Both the position numbers and the translations under genes were made by a program. A stretch of DNA of 50,476 nt, taken from Olavius algarvensis associated proteobacterium Delta 3. GTDB lineage: Bacteria > Desulfobacterota > Desulfobacteria > Desulfobacterales > CAFBRK01. The stretch is taken from the NCBI GenBank assembly GCA_903231505.1, contig CAFBRK010000291.1, positions 1 to 50,476 on the forward strand, written 5' to 3'. Shown one piece after another: positions 34,010 through 43,623 of this stretch. Position 1 is the first letter of the stretch, and every line of letters begins with the position of its first letter. The notes beneath the pieces are model-generated. The model was not told the origin of the DNA and did not search any database. It saw only the letters and a program-made list of their open reading frames with translations.

Positions 34010-34083
34010 CCATGCCCTCACCTTCTCATCACGCGATTTGCTTTGAAATGAGACTATAAACCTGTAAGCCATTAGAATGTCCC
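34010..34083. repeat. Dispersed repeat, copy 2
   Basis: Second copy of the repeat at 30821-30893, in the 33841-34351 gene-free interval. On the minus strand it lies in a 116-codon open frame (33881-34228) reading MAYRFIVSFQSKSRDEKVRAW. Copy 1 has stops in the equivalent frames, so coding is doubtful. A short GCCTCTGGT match also occurs near 38150. Confidence 0.5.
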
Positions 34084-34351
34084 CTCGTCTCCTACCGAAG
34101 GATATCTCGGGTGCGGCCCAAAACGGTTCAAATAGGAATAGCGTTGTTGCTGCCGGCAACCAAAGTGTGTAAAGAAAAAAGAGGTTACTTTCCGAACGGT
34201 AAGGTGTTTTCTCTGTTGACACGCACATGAATAGGCGACCCTCAGAGATCCGAGGGGATTCATTTGAAAATTTAAATCACCGTGCTACATACGGATAGGG
34301 CAACATTTCATTGAGAACAATCCCGACTCACATCAAACAGAACCGAGGATC

Positions 34352-35392
34352 ATGTCAAAAACAAGAATCGGGGACGAACAGGCCATTCATGCAAGGACTT
34401 CAGAGCAGGCGGATTCCGGCCGCAACCGGACCGAGGATCACCTGAACCTGTTCAAACAAGCCATGGAAAGTGCAACGGACGCCATCGGCATCTCCACGCC
34501 GGAGGGGCGCCATTGGTACCAAAACGCCGCCTTTAATGCATTGTTCGGGGATATCGGCGGAGACCCACCGGCCACGCTATACTGCGACGAAACGGCAGGC
34601 CGTGAGGTGTTTGAAACGATCAAGGCCGGGGGCGAATGGAGCGGTGAGGTTCAGATGTACGCCGCCGACGGCAGGGTTCTGGACATCCTTCTGCGGGCCT
34701 ACGCCTTCACCGACGCGTCCGGACGGGTTCTGGGACTGGTCGGGGTGCATACGGAGATTACCGCCGCCAAGCGTTCGCAGGAGTTGTTCAAACTGGTGGC
34801 CCAAGCTACCAACGATATGTTCTATGAGTGGGATGTTCAGACCGACTCTTTGCAGTGGTTCTCGGACGTCGCTGCGGCATTGGGCTACGCCTCCGGCGAG
34901 GTGCCCCCGACGATCGATGGCTGGATCGAACTCATCCACCCCGAGGACCGCCCGCAATTAGCCGACGCTGTAGAGAAACACCGCACGGTCACACAGGATA
35001 TCTACTACCTTTATCGAGTAAAGCACAAAAACGGCTCCTGGCGCTATTGGCGCGACCACGCCGTCCCGGTTCTGGACCGCCGGAAACAACCCGTACGATG
35101 GGTAGGCGGCATTTCCGATATGACGGAACAGAAACAGGCCGAATCCCATTTGCTACACGAAAAGAATTTTTCGGAAGTACTGATCAGCCAGTTGCCGGGC
35201 TCTTTCTGCATGATCGCGGAAGACGGCCGCATTCTTAGATGGAATAATAATCTGGAAAAGGTAGCCGGATATTCCGGTGAAGAGATCCGGCAGATGAACG
35301 CACTCGATTTGTTGGATGAAGACGAAAAAGAAAAGGATGCAGGGCACAATCAAAAAGGTGTTTGTCGATGGGGCATCGCAGACGGAAGCTAA
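34352..35392 (+). CDS. PAS-domain N-terminal part of a frameshifted hybrid histidine kinase
   Basis: The first 330 residues hold two complete PAS domains (~28-140 and ~142-265, the second ending in YWRDHAVPVLDRRKQPVRWVGGISDMTEQKQ). A third begins at SFCMIAEDGRILRWNNNLEKVAGYSGEEI. The frame then leaves the PAS at DEDEKEKD and stops at 35392. The rest of this PAS (TIKKVFVDGASQTEANLLTRDG) continues in the +1 frame of the next entry. Removing one A from the A4 run at 35331-35334 restores DEDEKERMQGTIKK. The full-length protein would have ~1080 residues. Probably one gene with a recent mutation or a homopolymer sequencing error. Confidence 0.8.
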   Translation: MSKTRIGDEQAIHARTSEQADSGRNRTEDHLNLFKQAMESATDAIGISTPEGRHWYQNAAFNALFGDIGGDPPATLYCDETAGREVFETIKAGGEWSGEVQMYAADGRVLDILLRAYAFTDASGRVLGLVGVHTEITAAKRSQELFKLVAQATNDMFYEWDVQTDSLQWFSDVAAALGYASGEVPPTIDGWIELIHPEDRPQLADAVEKHRTVTQDIYYLYRVKHKNGSWRYWRDHAVPVLDRRKQPVRWVGGISDMTEQKQAESHLLHEKNFSEVLISQLPGSFCMIAEDGRILRWNNNLEKVAGYSGEEIRQMNALDLLDEDEKEKDAGHNQKGVCRWGIADGS

Positions 35393-37598
35393 TTTGCTCA
35401 CCAGGGATGGCCGCAAAATTCCCCATGTTCTCAGGGGCGCGAGGGTCGAGCATGACGGAGTGGCCTATCTGATCGGCGTCGGCCTGGACGTTACCGAACG
35501 CAAGCAGGTGGAGGAGGCCCTGGCCGCCAAAGCGGCCATGGAACGCATCATTTCAAAAGCCTCCCGGCGATTTCTGTCGCTGACGGAACTGGACAGATCC
35601 ATCCAGGAATGCCTGGCGGATATTGGCCGTTTTTCTTCGGCCGGCCGGGCTTACCTGTTCCAGTTTACACCCGACGGGACCACCATGAACAATACCCACG
35701 AATGGTGTGCTCCGGGAGTCAAGCCGGAAATCGACAACCTCCAGGGTCTGCCCCTGAGCATGTTCCCCTGGTGGATGAACATTCTGGAGACGGGGGAAAA
35801 CATCCATGTAAATAACGTTGCCGAGCTGCCGCCGGAAGCCCGGGCGGAAAAGGAATTGTTGGAGGCTCAGAACATCAAGTCGGTCTTAGTGGTTCCGTTC
35901 CTGGTGGATAATCGGCTGGCGGGCTTCATGGGCTTCGACAATGTCGCCTCCGAGAGGGCCTGGGGTGAGAAAGAACTTCTTCCCCTGCGTACCCTGGCCG
36001 AGATTATCGGAACGGCAATTACACGCAAACATGCCGGGGAGGCGCTAAAGGAGAGTGAAGAACGGTTGCGCCTCCAGATCGAACGGATGCCTATTGGCCT
36101 CATCTTGTGGGATCGTAACTTCAAGGTTGTCAATTGGAACCCTACCGCGGAACGCATATTCGGCTATTCCTCGGAGGAAGCGATAGGACGGCATCCCTAC
36201 GGTATGATCGTTCCCGGGGAGGTCCAGCCGGCGGTTGACGACGTGTGGGCACGCCTGCTGGAAGGGGACATCACGGCACACAGCGTAAATGAGAACACCA
36301 CAAAAGACGGCCACTCCATCATCTGCAGTTGGACCAACACTCCTCTGAGGAGCCACGACGGCAGTATTATCGGCGCGCTGTCGATGGTGCAGGACATCAC
36401 CGAGCGAAAGCAGGCTGAGGAGGAGCGGGAGAATCTTAAGGCAAAACTGATCCAGGCCCAGAAGATGGAATCCATCGGGACACTGGCCGGAGGCATTGCA
36501 CACAATTTCAACAATATTCTGATGGGGGTTCAGGGTAGAACCTCCATGATGATGATGGACAAGGACCCTTCCCATCCCGACTACGAGCATCTGAAAGGCA
36601 TTGAAGAGTACGTAAAGAATGCCGTGGAGCTGACCGGGGAACTGCTGGGGTTTGCGCGCGGCGGCAAGTACGAGGTCCGGCCCATTGACCTTAACACCCT
36701 CATCAAACACGAGAACCGAATGTTTGGCCGCACCAAGAGGGAGATTCGAATTCACGGAAAGTACCATGAAGACCTGTGGACCGTGGAAGGTGACCAGGGA
36801 CAGATACGGCAGGCACTTCTCAATCTCTATGTGAACGCCTGGCAGGCCATGCCGGACGGTGGGGACCTCTACATCCAGACCGAGAACGTCACTCTCGACG
36901 CAAAATACTGTAGACCTTTCGCGGGTACACCGGGAAGATACGTAAAGGTTTCGGTGACCGATACCGGGGTGGGTATGGATGCCGCGACCCGTGAGAAGAT
37001 CTTCGTCCCCTTTTTCACGACAAAGGACATGGCTAAAGGCTCGGGGCTGGGTCTTGCATCGGTCTACGGCATCATCAAAAACCACGGTGGCCTCATCGAT
37101 GTCACCGCTGAAAAAGGAGAGGGCACCACCTTCAACATTTACCTGCCCGCATCGGAAAAGCCGGCCGTGAAAGAAAGTACGCGACCGAAACTGCACGAGA
37201 TCCAGTACGGCAAAGGGACGGTCCTTCTGGTGGACGACGAGGACATGATTCTCGAGGTTGGGCAAGCGATGCTGGAAACACTGGGTTATCGTGTCCTGAT
37301 CGCCGATAGCGGCCACGCGGCTCTCGATCTGTACGAGAACCAGAGAGAAGAGATCGACCTTGTCATACTGGACATGATCATGCCGGGCATGGGGGGCGGG
37401 GAAACTTTTAATCGGATGAAAACGCTGGGGGGAGATGCGCCGATCCTCCTATCCAGCGGGTACAGTATCACCGGGCAGGCGAAGGACATTCTGGATAGGG
37501 GGTGCAGCGGGTTTATTCAGAAACCGTTTTCCATAAAAGCGCTATCGCGGAAGCTGCGCGAGGTGCTGGATGACGGCAAAAGCGACGATCGACGGTAA
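35316..37598 (+). CDS. Hybrid histidine kinase C-terminal part (PAS-GAF-PAS-HisKA-HATPase-REC)
   Basis: True continuity with the preceding entry begins near 35335; the first codons before that are out of phase. In order: the end of a PAS domain (LIGVGLDVTERKQ), a GAF domain (~80-240, ASRRFLSLTELDRSIQE to IIGTAITRK), another PAS (LRLQIERMPIGLILWD), a phosphoacceptor helix GGIAHNFNNIL with the His, ATPase boxes (NLYVNAWQAMPDGG, VTDTGVGM, GSGLGLASVYGI), and a receiver domain (VLLVDDED, ILDMIMPGMGG, IQKPF). No membrane segments, so it is a soluble sensor. The signal is unknown. Confidence 0.85.
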   Translation: MKTKKKRMQGTIKKVFVDGASQTEANLLTRDGRKIPHVLRGARVEHDGVAYLIGVGLDVTERKQVEEALAAKAAMERIISKASRRFLSLTELDRSIQECLADIGRFSSAGRAYLFQFTPDGTTMNNTHEWCAPGVKPEIDNLQGLPLSMFPWWMNILETGENIHVNNVAELPPEARAEKELLEAQNIKSVLVVPFLVDNRLAGFMGFDNVASERAWGEKELLPLRTLAEIIGTAITRKHAGEALKESEERLRLQIERMPIGLILWDRNFKVVNWNPTAERIFGYSSEEAIGRHPYGMIVPGEVQPAVDDVWARLLEGDITAHSVNENTTKDGHSIICSWTNTPLRSHDGSIIGALSMVQDITERKQAEEERENLKAKLIQAQKMESIGTLAGGIAHNFNNILMGVQGRTSMMMMDKDPSHPDYEHLKGIEEYVKNAVELTGELLGFARGGKYEVRPIDLNTLIKHENRMFGRTKREIRIHGKYHEDLWTVEGDQGQIRQALLNLYVNAWQAMPDGGDLYIQTENVTLDAKYCRPFAGTPGRYVKVSVTDTGVGMDAATREKIFVPFFTTKDMAKGSGLGLASVYGIIKNHGGLIDVTAEKGEGTTFNIYLPASEKPAVKESTRPKLHEIQYGKGTVLLVDDEDMILEVGQAMLETLGYRVLIADSGHAALDLYENQREEIDLVILDMIMPGMGGGETFNRMKTLGGDAPILLSSGYSITGQAKDILDRGCSGFIQKPFSIKALSRKLREVLDDGKSDDRR

Positions 37599-37610
37599 CG
37601 ATCCATCGTA

Positions 37611-38033
37611 CTAACAGCGCCGCTGACGTTTGGTGCCGAAAAACAGCGCTTTGTAGAACGATGAGCGCAGGAAGGGACACCCCAATGAAAAGGTGTTGTC
37701 GGGTAGGAAGTGCCACCAGCGGTACCCAAGCGTGTGAAAATAACCAATGGCGTCGCGGCCTCGTCCGAATTTACGGAGGGCGAAATAGGCCACTGTACGC
37801 TGGCACCAGGAGTGCCGGAACGGAGCTATCAGACGCCGATACCTCGCCCGGTCGAAGCGACGGAGGGCGCCGATGAGCCACAGATAGTCGGTCCAGCGTG
37901 CCCTCGCGTCCAGTAGCGCGAGGACGACCAAGGCCGCTAACGGCGCAAACAGCCACAACGGGGCTGTAAACGTCGCTGCAGTGCTGCCGGAGGCGACGAG
38001 TAAAGAGGGGTATACAACGAGAAGGCGGTTCAT
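37611..38033 (-). CDS. Hypothetical membrane protein
   Basis: 140 residues with one or two hydrophobic segments in the first ~45 (LLVVYPSLLVASGS, PLWLFAPLAALVVLALLDA). A basic, aromatic-rich remainder follows (RWTDYLWLIGALRRFDRARYRRLI, GYRWWHFLPDNTF). It converges on the kinase gene with a 12-base gap. No family recognised; the compositional bias and clean start-stop support coding, but not strongly. Confidence 0.55.
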   Translation of the reverse strand: MNRLLVVYPSLLVASGSTAATFTAPLWLFAPLAALVVLALLDARARWTDYLWLIGALRRFDRARYRRLIAPFRHSWCQRTVAYFALRKFGRGRDAIGYFHTLGYRWWHFLPDNTFSLGCPFLRSSFYKALFFGTKRQRRC

Positions 38034-38328
38034 TGCGCGTTCCTATCGGCCATGCCGTTGTTGGTTGTGTTACCCTTTTCTACACAACCCGGATACAGTC
38101 AAGAACTTTCTCGTTGGTGCGCCCCCCTGGTGCCTCCCCGCCGCAAAACGCCTCTGGTAAATCAACCCAATTCTCGTATATAGAAGACGGCGAAAAATGG
38201 AGCCCTGAGTAAGTGAGCACCGGCGAACGCATCGAAGGGAACCCGCTTTCAACTACACTATAGGTGATGAACTGTCGGTAGAACCAACGTATAAAGATCT
38301 GGGACAAAGGATCGAGGAGCTCGAGAAA

Positions 38329-40248
38329 ATGCAAGCCAAGGACGGACGAGACGCGAAGGCGTCTTCTGATCAGGAATCCCGTTACCGTACACTTTTTGAA
38401 GCCGCTAATGATTCCATATTCATACTGGAAAACTATAGGTTCAAAGAATGCAACCAGATGACACTGAAAATGTTCGGGTGTGAAAGCAAAAGTGAGATTT
38501 TAGGCTTTTACCCATGGGATTTTTCACCTCCGATACAGCCTAAAGGATATCCATCACACAGAGAGGCAAGGGAGATGATGGATGCCGCCTTAAGGGGCAA
38601 ACCGCAACGGTTTTATTGGAAACACATCCAAAAAAATGGCAGAGAATTCGATGCCGAGGTTTCTTTGAACCGTTTGGCAACAGAGAAAACACAGGTGCTG
38701 CAAGCGATTGTGAGAGACATCACCGAGCTTAAGCAGGCGGAGGCGGCACTGCGAGAAAACGAGGAAAAGTATCGAACATTATTTGAAATGGAATCGGATG
38801 CCCTTGCATTGATTGACATAGAAACGGGCAATATGCTCGAGGTCAATAACGCATTTGTTGATTTGTATGGATACAGCAGGGACGAAATACTGAGGATGAA
38901 AAACACAGATTTTTCAGCAGAGCCTGAAAAGACCCAAAAAGTTACCCGCACTAAAGGATCATACGTACCTGTTAGATATCACCAAAAAAAAGATGGGACG
39001 GTCTTTCAAACGGAAATTACGGCAAGCAATTTTAATTACCAAGGACGTGACGTTCACATTGCGGCAATAAGGGATATAACCGAGCGCAGGCGCCTTGAAG
39101 CCCAAGTCATACGGTCTCAGAAAATGGAATCACTGGGTCTTTTAGCGGGAGGCGTTGCCCATGACTTGAATAACATTCTATCGGGTATTGTGAGCTACCC
39201 GGAATTGATATTGTTGGACTTGCCCGAAGACAGCAAGCTGAGAAGACCCATCGAGACGATGCAAGAATCCGGTCAAAGAGCCGCTGCGATTGTCGAGGAC
39301 CTAATCACCATTGCACGGGGAGTGGCCACCCCCGTGGAAATCCTCAATTTAAATGCGCTGGTGAATACATTTTTAAAGTCACCGGAGATGAATGGGCTCC
39401 GACAGCTTCACCCCACAGTGTCGATCAATGCCAACCTTGATGACAGCTTGTTCAACATTTCCGGATCGAGCGTGCACATTAGCAAGGTTTTGATGAATCT
39501 TGTATCGAACGCCTCCGAAGCCATCGAGGGTAGCGGCAACGTTATGATAGCGACTGAGAACCGTTATGTGGACAAGCCTTTAAAAGGTTATGATGATATA
39601 CACATTGATGAATATGTGGTTTTGACGGTATCGGACCATGGGCTGGGAATCCCATCCAGTGAGATCGAAAGGATATTCGAGCCATTTTACACGAAGAAAG
39701 CCATGGGTCGTAGTGGAACCGGCTTAGGCTTGGCAGTTGTATGGAATGTGGTGCAAGATCATGAAGGCTATGTCAATGTAAACAGCGATGAGAATGGCAC
39801 CGCTTTTGAGCTGTACTTTCCCATAACAAGAGATGAGATACCAGGCAAAGCGTTGCCAATACCTATCCCGGATTACAAAGGAAATGGAGAAACGATTCTG
39901 GTGGTTGACGATGTGGCCAGCCAAAGGGAAATTGCATGCGATGTTTTGGAGAAATTAGGCTATACACCTAAAGAGGTTTCCTGTGGTGAAGAGGCTGTGC
40001 GATATTTAAAGGATCATACCGTTGATTTAATATTGCTTGATATGATCATGGCCCCCGGCATCAATGGTCGTGAAACTTACGAGAGGATCATCGAAATTCA
40101 CCCCAAACAGAAGGCTGTTATCGTCAGTGGGTTTTCTGAAACAGATGAGGTTAAAGAGACCCAAAAAATGGGCGCCGGCCGATACATAAAAAAGCCTTAT
40201 ACTTTAGAAAAAATCGGATTGGCCATCAGGGATGAATTAAAAAAATAG
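38329..40248 (+). CDS. PAS-PAS hybrid histidine kinase with receiver domain
   Basis: 639 residues from ATG 38329: PAS 1 (YRTLFEAANDSIFIL, ~18-130), PAS 2 (YRTLFEMESDALALID, ~145-255), the His helix GGVAHDLNNILSGIVSYPELIL, ATPase boxes (MNLVSNASEAIEGSG, VSDHGLGIP, GTGLGLAVVWNV), and a C-terminal receiver (ILVVDDVASQREIA, LILLDMIMAPGING, KKPY). A soluble sensor without membrane segments. The frame is open upstream and encodes YKDLGQRIEELEK, the usual coiled N-terminus of such kinases. Translation may therefore begin at CTG 38272 behind AGGTGA rather than at the ATG. Expected to autophosphorylate and pass phosphate to its own receiver. Confidence 0.87.
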   Translation: MQAKDGRDAKASSDQESRYRTLFEAANDSIFILENYRFKECNQMTLKMFGCESKSEILGFYPWDFSPPIQPKGYPSHREAREMMDAALRGKPQRFYWKHIQKNGREFDAEVSLNRLATEKTQVLQAIVRDITELKQAEAALRENEEKYRTLFEMESDALALIDIETGNMLEVNNAFVDLYGYSRDEILRMKNTDFSAEPEKTQKVTRTKGSYVPVRYHQKKDGTVFQTEITASNFNYQGRDVHIAAIRDITERRRLEAQVIRSQKMESLGLLAGGVAHDLNNILSGIVSYPELILLDLPEDSKLRRPIETMQESGQRAAAIVEDLITIARGVATPVEILNLNALVNTFLKSPEMNGLRQLHPTVSINANLDDSLFNISGSSVHISKVLMNLVSNASEAIEGSGNVMIATENRYVDKPLKGYDDIHIDEYVVLTVSDHGLGIPSSEIERIFEPFYTKKAMGRSGTGLGLAVVWNVVQDHEGYVNVNSDENGTAFELYFPITRDEIPGKALPIPIPDYKGNGETILVVDDVASQREIACDVLEKLGYTPKEVSCGEEAVRYLKDHTVDLILLDMIMAPGINGRETYERIIEIHPKQKAVIVSGFSETDEVKETQKMGAGRYIKKPYTLEKIGLAIRDELKK

Positions 40249-40298
40249 CGATCAGGTATCGTATTCAAGGAAGGCAGACCCCGGGCCTTGCGGGTGGT

Positions 40299-40334
40299 TT
40301 CGGAACGGAATTCTGACAATCGCTATAGTATCGT
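40299..40334 (+). repeat. Solo end of a MITE-like repeat
   Basis: CGGAACGGAATT, one variable base, then TGACAATCGCTATAG resembles the right end of the palindromic element at 43624-43786 (GGAACGGAATTATGGCATTCGCTATA). The partner end is not seen here, so it may be a solo remnant between the kinase and the convergent SDR gene. Confidence 0.45.
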
Positions 40335-40393
40335 GTTAATAAGCGGTCAATCGCGTTTTTTGTGACAAGGTGATTGGCAAAGCCGCCTGAGCT

Positions 40394-41221
40394 TTAAAAA
40401 TGATTTTCGTCCGATTGCGCGATATCAGCCATGACCGCCTCAATAACGCGCACAATCGCTTCGGATTTTTGTGGATTTCGTGCATCGGGATGGGGCGAGG
40501 CAAACCGACCTGAATCGTTGTCGAAATACCGGCCGGAAGCAGCCACGAATTCATCTGCCAGAGCCGCGCGGCAGAGGATTTCCGCGCCGATGCGGAGATC
40601 ACCGCCGGCCACACCAAAGGCCTGTTTCACCATCTTGCTGCCGAGCATCGACCCGGGATTCACCGCGATGACGGCAGGTCCGTCTTCTCCCAGCGAACGC
40701 GCCATCGTGCGAGACCACATGGTAAGTGCCAGTTTACTTTGCGAATAGGCTGCCATGTCGGACAGCGGCACCCGTCCGGCCAGCGCTTCCGGATCGACGG
40801 TCGACTGGGCCGCAGAGGACAGATTGATCACCCGTCCGGACGCGCCGATCAGCGGCAATAGACGCCTCGTCAAAAGGTATGGGGCAATCGTATTGACAGC
40901 AAACCGAACATCAAGGCCGTCCGGTGTCATGGGGTTGGGGACCTTGAATATTCCGGCATTGTTGATTAGCACATCGAGTCGGGTGTGCTGTCCTGCCACT
41001 GCCTTTGCGAGTGCATCGACATCGGCCATGCGCGACAGGTCTGACACGTAGCTTTCAACTCGTCCACCATCCGGTAGATCTGAGAGCTCTTTTTCAACTT
41101 TTTTAAGCTTTGCCGGGTTGCGGCCATGCAACAAGACGGTGTGACCCAGCGAGACCAACATCCCGGCTGTTTGTAACCCGATGCCGTCGGTCGACCCTGT
41201 TACAAGAATGGTTTTTTGCAT
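40394..41221 (-). CDS. Short-chain dehydrogenase/reductase (SDR)
   Basis: 275 residues with the classical SDR features: TGSTDGIGLQTA cofactor loop, LINNAGIF, a catalytic Ser region INLSSAAQS, and the YSQSK Tyr-Lys pair. HGRNPAKL after the second strand suggests NADP(H). Substrate unknown; it resembles the WWOX/retinol-dehydrogenase-like SDR group. It is the second gene of a minus-strand pair with a zinc-type alcohol dehydrogenase 89 bases upstream. Confidence 0.88.
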   Translation of the reverse strand: MQKTILVTGSTDGIGLQTAGMLVSLGHTVLLHGRNPAKLKKVEKELSDLPDGGRVESYVSDLSRMADVDALAKAVAGQHTRLDVLINNAGIFKVPNPMTPDGLDVRFAVNTIAPYLLTRRLLPLIGASGRVINLSSAAQSTVDPEALAGRVPLSDMAAYSQSKLALTMWSRTMARSLGEDGPAVIAVNPGSMLGSKMVKQAFGVAGGDLRIGAEILCRAALADEFVAASGRYFDNDSGRFASPHPDARNPQKSEAIVRVIEAVMADIAQSDENHF

Positions 41222-41310
41222 AGTTTTGTCTCTTTCACTCCCGGAATTCTGGCAGCTTTCTCTGCATTTTGTCCCGATAGATGCCGCTCCTAACGACGGG
41301 CTAAGGACTT

Positions 41311-42312
41311 CTAAAGAATAAGAACCTGTTTACCCATCATTGTTCCACTCTCTTGTTTAACGTGCATGGCCTGAATGTTCTCGGGTGTCAGACCGGTCAA
41401 GGTCTTCTGTCGTGTTGTCACAAGGGTGCCTTCATCCAACAGTCCCGCCACCGTCGCAAGCAATTTCCCCTGCTCGGCCATATCATCCGTCTCAAACATG
41501 GACCGGGTGTACATGAATTCCCAGGAAATGGTGACGCTTTTAAATTTGAACACGGTGATGTCCAATGGATTTACCGGGTCATCGATAAGCACGATGCGAC
41601 CTTGAGGACGGATGCATTCCGCCATAGCCGTCCAATGCCTTTCCATTTGAGTCGTACAAAATATGGCGTCCACCGAATCGTTTCCGGTTGCCCTTAGCTC
41701 TTCATAGAGATTGTTTCTGTGGTTCAGGATCGTGTCAGCACCTAAATTCCTGCACCATTCAACGGTTTCCGTTCTCGATGCGGTCGCAAACACGTTCAAG
41801 CCTGCCCAACGGGCTAACTGTATGGCGATGGATCCAACGCCTCCCGCACCACCGATTATCAGAATGCGCTTACCAGCGTTGGCACCTGCTTCCGGGACAA
41901 CACCCAATCTCTCAAACAACGCTTCCCACGCCGTTATTGACGTCAACGGCATGGCCGCGGCATCTTCAGGGGAGAGTTTTTTCGGAGCTAAGGCAGCAAT
42001 CCGCTGATCCACCAATTGATATTCGCTATTGCACCCCGGTCGGGTGATATCACCCGCATAAAACACCTTATCCCCGGCTTTAAATCCGGTCACGCCTTCG
42101 CCCGTTTTTTCAACCATCCCATAGGCATCCCAGCCAAGCACGCTATCTTTCTGTGACCTTTGGCGGACCTTTGTATCCACAGGATTCATCCCGATGGTTA
42201 TGACGCGAACCAGGAGATCCTGCACTCCCGGCTCAGGTATTGGCTGCTCTTCCAAAATAAAGGCTCCGGCGTCTTGCGCGTCGCTACCACTTTTTGTAAC
42301 TATCGCTTTCAT
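41311..42312 (-). CDS. Zinc-type alcohol dehydrogenase / quinone oxidoreductase-like (MDR family)
   Basis: 333 residues from ATG 42312, which has GGAGGAACAC directly upstream; a start four codons earlier is less likely. The GroES-like domain (PIPEPGVQDLLVRVITIGMNPVDTKVR) and Rossmann loop IIGGAGGVGSIAIQLARWAG place it in the medium-chain reductase family. The Zn ligands of true ADHs are not evident, which fits the zinc-independent quinone-oxidoreductase-like branch despite frequent naming as zinc-binding. Should reduce an alkenal or quinone with NADPH. Confidence 0.86.
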   Translation of the reverse strand: MKAIVTKSGSDAQDAGAFILEEQPIPEPGVQDLLVRVITIGMNPVDTKVRQRSQKDSVLGWDAYGMVEKTGEGVTGFKAGDKVFYAGDITRPGCNSEYQLVDQRIAALAPKKLSPEDAAAMPLTSITAWEALFERLGVVPEAGANAGKRILIIGGAGGVGSIAIQLARWAGLNVFATASRTETVEWCRNLGADTILNHRNNLYEELRATGNDSVDAIFCTTQMERHWTAMAECIRPQGRIVLIDDPVNPLDITVFKFKSVTISWEFMYTRSMFETDDMAEQGKLLATVAGLLDEGTLVTTRQKTLTGLTPENIQAMHVKQESGTMMGKQVLIL

Positions 42313-42351
42313 GTGTTCCTCCATTGTGATTACAGTTAGTTAAAAAACTGG

Positions 42352-42373
42352 ATGCCGGATCGGGGTCCGGCAT
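42352..42373. repeat. REP-like palindrome
   Basis: ATGCCGGA (42352-42359), TCGGGG, TCCGGCAT (42366-42373) form a perfect 8-bp stem in the 42313-42705 spacer. Further CCGGCATGACGGG and CCCCGATCC fragments follow within 70 bases. Such CCGG-palindromes are typical REP-like elements. No gene in this spacer. Confidence 0.6.
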
Positions 42374-42705
42374 GACACGCGTGATAATCATCTATCGCAA
42401 TTGCGACACAGCCTACTTCGCCGGCATGACGGGAGATAAACCCCGATCCCTGATTTAAATACATCATGATTCGTCAGATGGATTTCCCGCTTGCCCTTAC
42501 GATATGACGGATTAAAAATTATGCAAAACTGAAAGTCTTGAAAAAGCGAATCGAAAATTAAACCAATAGATGCCCTCTAAACATGCCCCGGGGGTTCCAA
42601 CAGGCGGATATTTTCAAAACAGCCTTAGGGTTGTATAAATGAGATCTGAAAAAGCAATCATCCCGTTGAGCCGGATTCAATAAATTTTAGCCGAGGAAAC
42701 GATCA

Positions 42706-43536
42706 ATGAAATTTGTACCGGAATTCAAGGCGCCACCCGGCCGCGATATGTCCGATCTGTGGTTTGTATTTAATAAGGCAAAATTATTGACCCGCATCGA
42801 GAATGATCGCCACCGCATTCCCGATGGCGCCGATTTAGTGGCCCCCCGCCTGGAGCCTGTAAACGAGCAGTATCTCGGGAAATTGAACGGCCGCTGTTGC
42901 TACGGGGCGACCCTTCGTGGAGAAAACGGGTGCCCCGACCGTTTTCGGTTTACGGACTTGCGAGCCCTCATCGGTCTGCTGACAGAAGACCTGATTTGGA
43001 TCGCCGGAAGGGCGAACCATCTTTTATTCTGGCATCGCATCCATCGTTACTGCGGACGCTGCGGTCACCGCACCAAGGACAAAGCAGAAGAGAGAGCGCT
43101 GGTCTGTGCGAAGTGCGGCCTAGTCAACTATCCCCGGCTTTCTCCTGCCGTCATTGTCGCCGTCACTCGGGGCGATCGCATTCTGCTGGCCCGCAACAAG
43201 CGGTTCCGACGGCCCTTCTACAGTGTGTTGGCTGGATTCGTTGAGCCTGGCGAGGACCTCGAAGCCTGCGTGAAACGGGAGATCAGGGAGGAAGCGGGCA
43301 TCGCCGTGAGAAATGTCCGCTACTTCGGCAGCCAGCCATGGCCGTTTCCGGATTCCCTGATGATCGGTTTCACAGCGGAGTACGCAGGTGGCGAGATCAC
43401 CGTAGACGACGTGGAGCTGACCCACGCCGACTGGTTTACCCGGGACAACCTGCCTAAAATTCCTCCCTCCCTCAGCATTGCCCGGCAACTGATTGACGCC
43501 TTTGCCAATAATCAACTGAATGGGGCAGCCCTATAG
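42706..43536 (+). CDS. nudC: NAD+ diphosphatase NudC
   Basis: 276 residues. A zinc ribbon has cysteines at 116, 119, 134 and 137 (YCGRCGHRT, VCAKCGLV). The Nudix box occupies residues 177-199 (GFVEPGEDLE, then REIREEAGI) and matches G-x5-E-x7-R-E-U-x-E-E-x-G-U exactly. SQPWPFPDSLM (209-219) is the NADH-pyrophosphatase signature that separates NudC from other Nudix enzymes. It hydrolyses NAD(H) to NMN and AMP and can remove NAD caps from RNA. Start ATG with GAGGAAACG upstream. It stands alone; the MITE-like element follows. Confidence 0.94.
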   Translation: MKFVPEFKAPPGRDMSDLWFVFNKAKLLTRIENDRHRIPDGADLVAPRLEPVNEQYLGKLNGRCCYGATLRGENGCPDRFRFTDLRALIGLLTEDLIWIAGRANHLLFWHRIHRYCGRCGHRTKDKAEERALVCAKCGLVNYPRLSPAVIVAVTRGDRILLARNKRFRRPFYSVLAGFVEPGEDLEACVKREIREEAGIAVRNVRYFGSQPWPFPDSLMIGFTAEYAGGEITVDDVELTHADWFTRDNLPKIPPSLSIARQLIDAFANNQLNGAAL

Positions 43537-43623
43537 ACAAAATTAGGAAGGGCAGCCCAGCCCTGAGGAACTACCGCTTCCGGTTGGCGTTTTATCAGAG
43601 AGATGCGCTCACCTCCTGACTAT

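Noticed and set aside
33881..34228. 115-codon minus-strand frame before the first kinase
   Set aside because: Contains the dispersed repeat whose other copy is not open; treated as repeat sequence.
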